Under the pieces are notes generated by a model. That model was not told where the DNA came from and ran no database searches. It saw only the letters and a list, made by a program, of their open reading frames with translations. A stretch of DNA of 64,000 bases, from assembly GCA_024103215.1 (NCBI GenBank), contig JAGFIY010000053.1, forward strand, positions 1-64,000, in the 5' to 3' direction. The DNA comes from Melioribacteraceae bacterium. GTDB lineage: Bacteria > Bacteroidota > Ignavibacteria > Ignavibacteriales > Melioribacteraceae. This document shows, piece after piece, positions 55,465-62,966 of the stretch (position 1 is its first letter; each line of letters begins with the position of its first letter). The translations under genes were made by a program, and so were the position numbers.

Positions 55465-56145
55465 ATGAGCATAATAAAAGTAGAAAATCTGGTAAAAATC
55501 TATAACAGCGGTGCTGTCCCGGTAACTGCTGTTGACGGTATTAATGTAGAATTCGAAAAGGGTGAATTTACTTCGATAGTCGGTCCTTCGGGCTGCGGGA
55601 AAACCACATTCTTAAATATGCTTGGCGGACTCGACGAACCGAGCAAAGGTCGGATAGTTATCGATTCAATTGATATAAGCAAATTGAAATCAAAACAGTT
55701 GATAGATTTCAGACTTCACAACATAGGATTTGTTTTTCAAGCTTTTAATTTGATCCCGGTTCTAACGGTAAAAGAAAATATAGAGTTTATTATGCAGCTT
55801 CAAGGAATATCTGCCGAAGAAAGAGAAAAACGAGTTGATGTACTTCTCGAACAAGTTGGATTGCTTGATAGAAAAAACGACAGGCCGAATAAGCTTTCCG
55901 GAGGTCAACAACAGCGTGTTGCTGTAGCCAGAGCATTGGCGGCAAAGCCAAAATTTATTCTCGCCGATGAGCCGACGGCAAATCTTGATAGTAAATCAAC
56001 TGAAAATCTTCTCGATATTATGCTGAAGCTGAATAAAACCGAAGAAACAACCTTCATATTTGCTACTCACGATAACAGAGTGATGAAAAAAGCAAGAAGG
56101 TTGTTGGTTTTGGAAGACGGAAAAATAATCAAAGATGAAAAGTAG
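55465..56145 (+). CDS. LolD/MacB-type ABC transporter ATP-binding protein
   Basis: A 226-residue ATPase for the two permeases. Walker A is 'VGPSGCGKTTFLNMLGG', the Q-loop is 'IGFVFQAFNLIP', the ABC signature is 'LSGGQQQRVAVARAL', Walker B is 'FILADEPTANLDS', and the H-loop is 'FATHDNRVM'. The Q-x-F-N-L-I-P stretch is typical of the LolD/MacB/FtsE mechanotransmission group. All catalytic residues are intact. Its end overlaps the start of the barrel gene by 11 bases, so the two are translationally coupled. Confidence 0.95.
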   Translation: MSIIKVENLVKIYNSGAVPVTAVDGINVEFEKGEFTSIVGPSGCGKTTFLNMLGGLDEPSKGRIVIDSIDISKLKSKQLIDFRLHNIGFVFQAFNLIPVLTVKENIEFIMQLQGISAEEREKRVDVLLEQVGLLDRKNDRPNKLSGGQQQRVAVARALAAKPKFILADEPTANLDSKSTENLLDIMLKLNKTEETTFIFATHDNRVMKKARRLLVLEDGKIIKDEK

Positions 56146-57286
56146 AATATCATATTTTCTGATATCAATTGGGGTGCTTCAAATATTTATAAGTGCTCAG
56201 AGCGATGTATCTATCAATGGTTATTTACAGAATCTTCAAACTGTTTACAATCCAAAATCTTCTTCCGAATTAATGTCAATGAATTCAATCAGTAATCGAT
56301 TTGATCTGACTTGGTTTGCTGAAGAGTCGGCAACATTTAGCATGAGTATAAGAAATTATTTTGATTCGGGCGAGCTGGTAAGACTGAATCCTTTTTATGC
56401 GGAATTAGTTTCGTTTGATAATGGTTATTTCGATCTTACAAAAACAATCTTCAGCGATTCTTCCTACATTCTTTACTCAAATATTGATCGATTGAATTTT
56501 GAACTGAACCTGGGTGATCTCGATATTGTTATCGGAAGGCAAAGAGTAAATTGGGGAATTAATCTTGTTTGGACACCGAACGATATCTTCAACTCTTTTT
56601 CATATCTCAATTTTGATTACGTTGAGAGACCGGGAAGCGATGCAATAAGATTGCAATACTATACATCCTCAACGAGTGCTGCAGAGTTTGTAGCGAAGTT
56701 AAATCATGAAAAGAAAATTACTGCGGCAGTTCTTTACCGTTTTAACGAGTTCGGCTACGATATTCAATTCCTAGGCGGTGTAATGGAAGATGACATGGTA
56801 ATCGGAGGAGGGTTTTCCGGTCAAATTGCATCAGCAGGTTTCAACGGAGAAGTCACTTATTTCAGAGATAGAAAAAATTTTAATGATGCTAATGGAACAC
56901 TTATAGCCTCAACCGGAGTAAATTATACTTTTCAAAACTCGCTTTATCTCCACATAGCCGCACTGTTCAACAGCAACGGAACTACCGGGAACGCCGGCGG
57001 AATAAATTATTTAGATGTTACAGAATTTTCAGTTAAGAGTTTTACACTTGCAAAATATTCTTTGTTTGCCGAAACAGCATATCAAATTACGCCGTTAACC
57101 AGAGCTTCCATAGGACTTCTATTTAATCCGAGTGATAATTCATATTATGTTGGTCCTTCTTGCGATATTTCGTTGACTGAAAACATTTATCTTCTTTTGA
57201 TAGGACAGTTCTTTGGTGGAAATCCTTCAACCGAATTTGGTGACTTCGGCAAATTTTTTAATATGAGAGTTAAGTGGAATTTTTAA
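56135..57286 (+). CDS. Outer-membrane beta-barrel protein of the LolA-like ABC operon
   Basis: A 383-residue exported protein with a signal peptide (ends 'FISAQ') and a barrel-like body ending in 'NMRVKWNF'. The segment 'IVIGRQRVNWGINLVWTPND' followed by 'FNSFSYLNFDYVERPGSDAI' resembles the start of DUF1302-type barrels that partner with LolA-fold carriers and RND exporters in proteobacteria; the resemblance is short and the protein is smaller. It is the last gene of the operon, overlapping the ATPase gene. It would provide the outer-membrane end of the pathway. It overlaps the end of the convergent EamA gene by 17 bases. Confidence 0.8.
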   Translation: MKSRISYFLISIGVLQIFISAQSDVSINGYLQNLQTVYNPKSSSELMSMNSISNRFDLTWFAEESATFSMSIRNYFDSGELVRLNPFYAELVSFDNGYFDLTKTIFSDSSYILYSNIDRLNFELNLGDLDIVIGRQRVNWGINLVWTPNDIFNSFSYLNFDYVERPGSDAIRLQYYTSSTSAAEFVAKLNHEKKITAAVLYRFNEFGYDIQFLGGVMEDDMVIGGGFSGQIASAGFNGEVTYFRDRKNFNDANGTLIASTGVNYTFQNSLYLHIAALFNSNGTTGNAGGINYLDVTEFSVKSFTLAKYSLFAETAYQITPLTRASIGLLFNPSDNSYYVGPSCDISLTENIYLLLIGQFFGGNPSTEFGDFGKFFNMRVKWNF

Positions 57287-58184
57287 TTATTTTTATCTTC
57301 GCTTGCTTATTTCCCCGGTTTACAAGATAAACCCCAAATAAAATTACAAATGCGGCTGTAATTAAATTAAATGTTAAAACTTCATCGAGAAACAACCAAC
57401 CGATGAACAATGCAATTACTGGATTTATGTAAGCATAGGTCGCAACAAATGAGACAGGCAGTTCGGAAATAGCGTAAATGTAAGCTGCATAACCAAATAG
57501 CGATCCGACAAACAGCAAATAAAGATAAGCTCCAAGACTTTCCGGCGTGAAATAAAATCTCTCCCATTCGCCAAGTGCGAATCCCAAGCCCGTCTGAATT
57601 ACCCCGGCTGTTAACATTTGAATTGCAGCACTCATCAAAGGATGTGTTGTTAATTTTTTATACTTGCTGTAAACCGAACCTAACGACCAAGCAGTTACCC
57701 CGAAGAATATGGAGATTACGCCATAGATATAATCTCCCTCAACAATATCTTCCAGACTTCCCCCGAGTATCAAATAAATTCCAAAAGATCCTGCGAGCAG
57801 ACCTAACACAATAAACATATTATAAGATTTTCCTCGAGTAAAAATCAGTTCGATGATTGTTATAATAAGAGGAATAGTTGTGATTAGTAGAGCCGTTAAT
57901 CCGGATGGAAGCCATTGCTCGGCAACAACAACCAAACCGTTGGCAACACCTAAAAGCAATATACCAACTATCATTATGGGAACTAGTTCTTGTTTCAAAG
58001 GAAATTTAAATCCCTTTAATCTCAGAACTATTAAAAAGAATAAGCCAGCAGCCGTCCATCTAAAACCGGCAAAAAGCCAGGGCGGAAGATCTTCTACACC
58101 AACTCGTATTGCAAGGTAAGTCGTTCCCCAAACAATACAAATGCTTGTATAAGCAAGGTATGCTTTTAATTTAGGATTATTCAT
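57270..58184 (-). CDS. EamA/DMT-superfamily transporter
   Basis: A 304-residue inner-membrane transporter with ten helices formed by two EamA repeats. The N-terminal repeat shows 'CIVWGTTYLAIRVGVEDLPP' and 'FAGFRWTAAGLFFLIVLRLK'; the second repeat contains 'VTAWSLGSVYSKYKKLT' and ends with 'YINPVIALFIGWLFLDEVLT'. Members export amino acids, metabolites or drugs; substrate unknown. Single gene on the minus strand between the ABC operon and the MscS gene. Confidence 0.9.
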   Translation of the reverse strand: MNNPKLKAYLAYTSICIVWGTTYLAIRVGVEDLPPWLFAGFRWTAAGLFFLIVLRLKGFKFPLKQELVPIMIVGILLLGVANGLVVVAEQWLPSGLTALLITTIPLIITIIELIFTRGKSYNMFIVLGLLAGSFGIYLILGGSLEDIVEGDYIYGVISIFFGVTAWSLGSVYSKYKKLTTHPLMSAAIQMLTAGVIQTGLGFALGEWERFYFTPESLGAYLYLLFVGSLFGYAAYIYAISELPVSFVATYAYINPVIALFIGWLFLDEVLTFNLITAAFVILFGVYLVNRGNKQAKIKIIKNST

Positions 58185-58280
58185 ACTCCCAGTATTTTAT
58201 CCCACAAAACTACACTAAAAAAATTTAATTAAATATTGCTATTTTGCATCGTTGTTTAATAAAAAGATTAACGGATAATC

Positions 58281-59501
58281 ATGGAAAAAATTAGAGGATG
58301 GTTCACGGGAGTTCCCTTTCTTGACGAAAACATCGAAGCTGTTATTGCTGTTATTCTTGCAGTTATTGCCTATTTCATAACAAAAAAAGTATTGTTTCAA
58401 GTAATAGCAAAACTTGTTAAAAAAACCAAAACAGATCTTGACGATATTTTTCTTAACGATAGAGTGCTTCGAAGAATATCATTTATTCCGCCTTTAATAA
58501 TTCTGTATTCAGTTACTTTCTTTGAATTAAAAACCGAAACAATAATTGATAATATCCTTGAAGCAATTATTGCGTTCGTTTTTTTGCTTACAATAACCGC
58601 ATTTATCGATGCAATTATTGAAGTAATACAAAAATTTCCCCGTTTCCGTGATAGGCCGATGAAAGGATACGGACAGGTTGTAAAAATTATACTTTATATT
58701 ATCGGAATTGTGTTTATAATCGGTTTGCTGACAGGCCAAAATCCCTGGGGATTGTTTGCTGGATTAGGAGCCATGAGTGCAATACTTCTGCTTATTTTTA
58801 AGGATACGATTCTTTCTTTTGTGGCGAGCATTCAAATCACTTCGTATGATTTGGTAAAGGTCGGCGATTGGATTGAGATGCCGAAATACGGAGTTGACGG
58901 TGATATTATGGACATAGCTCTTCACACTGTAAAAGTAAGAAACTTCGATAAAACTATAACTGTTATCCCCACACTTTCTCTGATTGAAACATCTTTCAAA
59001 AACTGGCGGGGAATGCAGGAAACGGGCGGGAGAAGAATAAAAAGATCAATTTATTTGGACTTGGCAAGCATTAAATTTTGCACCGATGAAATGTTGAAAA
59101 GATACGAAAATTTTGTTTTTATATCAGATTATATAAAATTTAAAAAAGAAGATATAAGTAAATATAATTCCGAGCTTAAAGTTGATCCCGAACATTGGTT
59201 TAACGGCAGAAGACTCACGAACATAGGAACTTTTCGCGAATACCTAAAATCTTATTTAAAAAACAGAAAGGATATTAGACAGGATTTAACATTTTTAGTA
59301 CGACAATTGCCGGCAACAGAACACGGACTGCCAATTGAAATTTATATTTTTGCCGCCACTACTGTTTGGACTGAATACGAAGAGATTCAAGCTGATATAT
59401 TTGATCATATCTTTGCGATAATACCCGAATTTGATCTTAAAATTTATCAAAGTCCAAGCAGTCACGATCTAAAAGAAATTTCGGCCGGAAAACCAAACTA
59501 G
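58281..59501 (+). CDS. MscS-family mechanosensitive channel (YbdG/YnaI-like)
   Basis: A 406-residue inner-membrane protein with about five helices and a C-terminal cytoplasmic vestibule. The pore-lining helix and beta domain of MscS are visible: 'GLFAGLGAMSAILLLIFKDT' followed by 'SFVASIQITSYDLVKVGDWI', then 'YGVDGDIMDIALHTVKVRNF' and 'ITVIPTLSLIETSFKNW'. An insertion after the beta domain ('MQETGGRRIKRSIYLDLASI') is typical of the larger YbdG-type. It would act as an emergency valve in osmotic downshift. It begins a plus-strand run; the TPP enzyme starts 10 bases after. Confidence 0.92.
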   Translation: MEKIRGWFTGVPFLDENIEAVIAVILAVIAYFITKKVLFQVIAKLVKKTKTDLDDIFLNDRVLRRISFIPPLIILYSVTFFELKTETIIDNILEAIIAFVFLLTITAFIDAIIEVIQKFPRFRDRPMKGYGQVVKIILYIIGIVFIIGLLTGQNPWGLFAGLGAMSAILLLIFKDTILSFVASIQITSYDLVKVGDWIEMPKYGVDGDIMDIALHTVKVRNFDKTITVIPTLSLIETSFKNWRGMQETGGRRIKRSIYLDLASIKFCTDEMLKRYENFVFISDYIKFKKEDISKYNSELKVDPEHWFNGRRLTNIGTFREYLKSYLKNRKDIRQDLTFLVRQLPATEHGLPIEIYIFAATTVWTEYEEIQADIFDHIFAIIPEFDLKIYQSPSSHDLKEISAGKPN

Positions 59502-59511
59502 GACAGAATAG

Positions 59512-60666
59512 ATGAAAGTAAAAGTTTCTCAAGCAGCCGCATACGCCTTAAAAGATCTTGGTGTTGAAGTGATTACTAATGTGCCGGGTTTCGGCGGAAG
59601 CGAAACAATGACTGAGATCAATCAAATTTTTGGAAAAAATTTTCCCGTCTCTTTTAATGAAGAAGTTTCTTACACAATTGCCCATGGTGCCAGCATTGCC
59701 GGAAAGCGTTCTTGCTCAATAATGAAATCCCAAGGTTTTGCAAAAGCAGCTAATTCAATTTTGGATTCGCTTTACACTGACTTGACAGCCGGTTTTATGA
59801 TTTTAATTTTCGATGATCCCGACGGCAGCCACTCTGACAATATCATAGAAATCGATCCCATTCTTAAAGGATTTAAAATTCCGTTCCTAAGATCAACAGG
59901 AACAAATATTTACGATGATATACTGAAAGCATATGAAGAATCTGAGAAGCGGAAACTTCCGTTTGTAATTATCTTTAATGCTATGTTAATCGATTCGCCT
60001 TCAAATTTTGAGAGAAAGGAAAATTCACGCAAATCTTTCGAGTATAAAAGGAGCGTTTTAGATCATGTTGTTCACCCGTTTTTAGCCGAATATCAATTCA
60101 GAAAATTCATAGCAAAAACTCTTCAAGGTGATTTAACCTCGCTAATAAAACCTAATTTACCAAATGTACCTTTAGATCTCCCGGAGCGTTATAAAATAAA
60201 TGCCCAGAAATACGAGCCCCTTTTTCAAGTTTTTAGAGATTTGCGCGGTGATGTCGTTTCCGGGGATACTAGTACATCAAGTGTTTATGTTTTCCCGCCA
60301 TATTCCTGTATAGATATTGTAACTTATATTGGAGGGAGTATTCCTCTTGCAATTGGAGCTTATCTTGCCGGAAATAAAGATGTTTGGGCGCTTACCGGAG
60401 ATTTTGGTTTTATTGCAGCAGGTCATATGGGTTTAATAGAACTGCTCCAAAGAGAGATTCCTGTCAAAGTTCTGATTTTTAACAACAAGCAGGCATCAGC
60501 AACCGGAGGTCAGACGATTCCTAAAAAAATTATGATGAGATTATTAGCGGGTTATGAAAATTTTCTTCTGCATATCTCAAATCCAACTGATGTGTTTGAG
60601 GTTAATCAAGTTTTAACCGAAGCAAAAAAATCGGATACTTTCAAAATTATTGTTGCAGATTTTTAA
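59512..60666 (+). CDS. Compact IorA-like thiamine-diphosphate enzyme
   Basis: A 384-residue ThDP-dependent enzyme with a Pyr domain (about 1-165) and a PP domain (about 230-384). The activating Glu lies in 'SFNEEVSYTIAHGAS' (Glu50/51). The Mg-ThDP motif is 'LTGDFGFIAAGHMGLIELL' (Asp297) to 'IFNNK' (Asn324-325). 'IMKSQGFAKAANSILDSLYT' and 'FDDPDGSHSDN', together with 'ATGGQ', resemble the indolepyruvate:ferredoxin oxidoreductase alpha chain (IorA). Unlike IorA (about 600 residues) it has neither the middle domain nor the C-terminal two-cluster ferredoxin domain (only two cysteines), and no beta subunit is adjacent. A decarboxylase-type reaction on a 2-oxoacid is possible. Confidence 0.78.
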   Translation: MKVKVSQAAAYALKDLGVEVITNVPGFGGSETMTEINQIFGKNFPVSFNEEVSYTIAHGASIAGKRSCSIMKSQGFAKAANSILDSLYTDLTAGFMILIFDDPDGSHSDNIIEIDPILKGFKIPFLRSTGTNIYDDILKAYEESEKRKLPFVIIFNAMLIDSPSNFERKENSRKSFEYKRSVLDHVVHPFLAEYQFRKFIAKTLQGDLTSLIKPNLPNVPLDLPERYKINAQKYEPLFQVFRDLRGDVVSGDTSTSSVYVFPPYSCIDIVTYIGGSIPLAIGAYLAGNKDVWALTGDFGFIAAGHMGLIELLQREIPVKVLIFNNKQASATGGQTIPKKIMMRLLAGYENFLLHISNPTDVFEVNQVLTEAKKSDTFKIIVADF

Positions 60667-60740
60667 TTTCTTTCTCGGCTTTTATTCAAAAAAAGATTTA
60701 CTATTTTCATTACAGAGTCTTACCCATAAACCGATAAATC

Positions 60741-61052
60741 ATGATAAAAAATTATTTCGATGAAATACCCGAAAATGTACCGGAAGAATTAATTGAAACA
60801 ATAATTTCATCGGAAAAAATCCGGGTTGAAAGAATTATCTCGGATAATCATGCATCCCCCGAAAATTTTTGGTACGATCAAAGTGAAAATGAATTTGTGC
60901 TGCTTTTACAAGGAAATGCTGTTATTCAATTCGAAAATTATGAACAGGATTTGAAGCCGGGCGATTATATCATTATTGAAGCACATAATAAACATCGTGT
61001 TAAATCCACAAGCGGCAGCGAAAAAACAATCTGGCTTACAATATTTTATTAA
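60741..61052 (+). CDS. Cupin-domain protein
   Basis: A 103-residue single-domain cupin. Motif 1 is reduced ('NFWYDQSENEFVLLLQGNAV') and motif 2 is 'LKPGDYIIIEAHNKHRVKST', including the P-G-D turn and a His that could bind metal. Similar small cupins are annotated as 'phosphoribosylaminoimidazole carboxylase-like cupins' or sugar-binding regulators; the function is open. It lies 74 bases after the TPP enzyme and 11 bases before the DUF819 gene, in the same direction. Confidence 0.85.
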   Translation: MIKNYFDEIPENVPEELIETIISSEKIRVERIISDNHASPENFWYDQSENEFVLLLQGNAVIQFENYEQDLKPGDYIIIEAHNKHRVKSTSGSEKTIWLTIFY

Positions 61053-61063
61053 GAGGAAGATTT

Positions 61064-62203
61064 ATGTTTTCAAATACATTGATTGCATCTGATAATTCAT
61101 GGATGCTCTGGGCAATTTTAATTGCAGCAGCATCCTTCGGAGTTTGGGCTGAAAAAACAAAGTTGGGCTCTAAACTATCGGCGGTTGTAGTGACCATACT
61201 TGTTACATTCATTTTATCGAATCTTTCAATAATCCCAACAGAATCTAAAACTTATGATATAGTTTGGAGTTATCTTGTTCCTCTTGCAATTCCCTTACTT
61301 CTTTTTAAAGCAAATATTTCTAGAATTATTAAAGATTCGGGTCCGACATTAATCGCATTTATAATAGGCGGAATAGGAACCGTAACAGGTACAATAATAG
61401 CCTATTCAATCGTAAATATGGGTGAAGAAGGGTGGAAAATTGCCGGCATCTTTTGTTCTACCTATGTGGGTGGTTCAATGAATTATGTTGCCGCTGCTGA
61501 AGCACTTCAGTTGAAATCAGCAGATTTACTTACAGCCGGCATAGCTGCTGATAATCTTGTAATGACTCTATACTTTCTCTTGTTGTTCGCTATTCCTGCA
61601 ATAAAGTGGATTACAAAATTTTTCCCGGAAAGGAAACTCATTGATGAGGATTCAAAATTCTACGAAGAAAATTCAGATGATCATAGTCTGACAGTATTCG
61701 ATTTAGGAACATCACTCACTATTACTTTTGTTGTTTGTGCAATCGGATTTGCACTTCAGGATGTGTTAGGAATTTCAGGCAGCGGAATCTTAATTATTAC
61801 GGCAATCATCGTTGCTCTTGCTTCAATTTTTCCAAAACAGTTTAATTCGATCAAGGGTGCGGATAAAATCGGAACTTTCTTTATGCAAGTATTTTTTGCA
61901 GCTATTGGTGCAAGTGCAAACATAGGAATTGTATTAAAAGTCGGTCCAGTTCTCTTTATCTTTGCTGCAATGATACTTTCGTGCCATCTTATATTTTTGT
62001 TATTTTTTGGCAGAATGTTAAAACTTGATATTCGAGAAATAGTGATCGCATCAAATGCAAATATGGGCGGACCAACCACCGCAGCAGCTATGGCTGTTGC
62101 CCGAAAATGGCACGCCCTTGTTATACCGGCTATTTTATGCGGAACTCTCGGATATGCGATTGCAACTTTTATAGGGGTGGGAGTCGCTCATTTAATAAGG
62201 TAA
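61064..62203 (+). CDS. DUF819 family membrane protein
   Basis: A 379-residue integral membrane protein with about ten helices. The family pattern is recognised in 'WSYLVPLAIPLLLFKANISR', 'GIFCSTYVGGSMNYVAAAEA' and 'VIASNANMGGPTTAAAMAVA', the last two forming glycine-rich pore-like re-entrant segments duplicated between halves. The fold resembles anion/citrate- or GltS-like transporters. The substrate is unknown. It ends six bases before the PspC-domain gene and shares the direction of the cupin and TPP genes, which suggests a metabolite-uptake or export role linked to them, as inference only. Confidence 0.88.
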   Translation: MFSNTLIASDNSWMLWAILIAAASFGVWAEKTKLGSKLSAVVVTILVTFILSNLSIIPTESKTYDIVWSYLVPLAIPLLLFKANISRIIKDSGPTLIAFIIGGIGTVTGTIIAYSIVNMGEEGWKIAGIFCSTYVGGSMNYVAAAEALQLKSADLLTAGIAADNLVMTLYFLLLFAIPAIKWITKFFPERKLIDEDSKFYEENSDDHSLTVFDLGTSLTITFVVCAIGFALQDVLGISGSGILIITAIIVALASIFPKQFNSIKGADKIGTFFMQVFFAAIGASANIGIVLKVGPVLFIFAAMILSCHLIFLLFFGRMLKLDIREIVIASNANMGGPTTAAAMAVARKWHALVIPAILCGTLGYAIATFIGVGVAHLIR

Positions 62204-62209
62204 AATGAA

Positions 62210-62404
62210 ATGGCGTTCAGCAATATTAAAAGATCGAATGACAGATATCTCGGTGGAGTGCTCGGCGGAATTGCAAATCATTTAGGTTGGAACGTCTGGT
62301 TTGTTAGAATTTCTTATTCAGTCCTCAGCTTGATTGGATTTTTAGTTCCGGGCTTTATCGTTTATATAATTCTTTGGACAATAATGGAAAAACCGGATGA
62401 ATAA
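62210..62404 (+). CDS. PspC-domain protein
   Basis: A 64-residue membrane protein consisting of a single PspC domain: 'KRSNDRYLGGVLGGIANHLG' and 'VRISYSVLSLIGFLVPGFIV' are both family hallmarks. In other bacteria PspC is a membrane sensor in the phage-shock response; this is the minimal form common in Bacteroidota. The stop region overlaps the start of the next gene by eight bases. Confidence 0.9.
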   Translation: MAFSNIKRSNDRYLGGVLGGIANHLGWNVWFVRISYSVLSLIGFLVPGFIVYIILWTIMEKPDE

Positions 62405-62966
62405 TAAATTCAAAAAATATTTGTTGATTATAACTTCACTTGCTTACTTGAGCATATTCCCTTCAATTTCATCTGCTCAAATTAATACTTTAATGTTTGG
62501 AGGCAGTGTGGGTTTTGGTGAAATTAAAAGCAACACACCGCAACAATCAACATTAAATCTGAGAATTCTTACTGAATTTGAAACTTCGTTTTGGGCGGGA
62601 GTTTATTTCAGGTTCTCTTATCAAATAGCTAAAGACTTTGAAGCATTCCTCCCGGATACTTCGCCGCAAAGTCATTTCCCTTATCTTCAAATCTTCGGCT
62701 TTACCGGCAACATAAAACAATATTTGGACAAAAATATTTTTTTAAAAGAAGGTGCGGGATTAATCGCTGTTAACGACAGATTATTCAAAACGAGAGATAT
62801 CTGGGGAGCGGGTGTGACTTTCAATGCGATGCTTGGACTTGATTTAAGAGAAAACTTCGGAGAAGGATTCACTATTGGAGCCGGTGTGGATTATGGTCTT
62901 GCATTCAACTTCGAAAATTCGCAATTTTATTCTTTCTCAGCGCAATTGGATTATTATCTTTTCTAA
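62397..62966 (+). CDS. Exported beta-rich protein, probable small outer-membrane barrel
   Basis: A 189-residue protein with a signal peptide (ends 'SISSAQ') followed by alternating strands with glycine and aromatic turns ('FWAGVYFRFSYQIAKDFEAF', 'FTIGAGVDYGLAFNFENSQF') and a terminal 'QLDYYLF' that could be a barrel-assembly signal. No named family is recognised. It overlaps the PspC gene by eight bases and, at its end, the convergent pheA gene by four bases. Confidence 0.7.
   Translation: MNNKFKKYLLIITSLAYLSIFPSISSAQINTLMFGGSVGFGEIKSNTPQQSTLNLRILTEFETSFWAGVYFRFSYQIAKDFEAFLPDTSPQSHFPYLQIFGFTGNIKQYLDKNIFLKEGAGLIAVNDRLFKTRDIWGAGVTFNAMLGLDLRENFGEGFTIGAGVDYGLAFNFENSQFYSFSAQLDYYLF

Noticed and set aside
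52241-56145. Canonical LolA-LolCDE lipoprotein-sorting system
   Set aside because: The carrier has the 'MMMQSWMGSDFTNDDLL' signature of the broader LolA-like group, and the operon ends in a barrel and is TetR-controlled, unlike housekeeping Lol genes.
59512-60666. Full indolepyruvate:ferredoxin oxidoreductase alpha subunit
   Set aside because: It is too short, has only two cysteines and lacks the two [4Fe-4S] cluster motifs.
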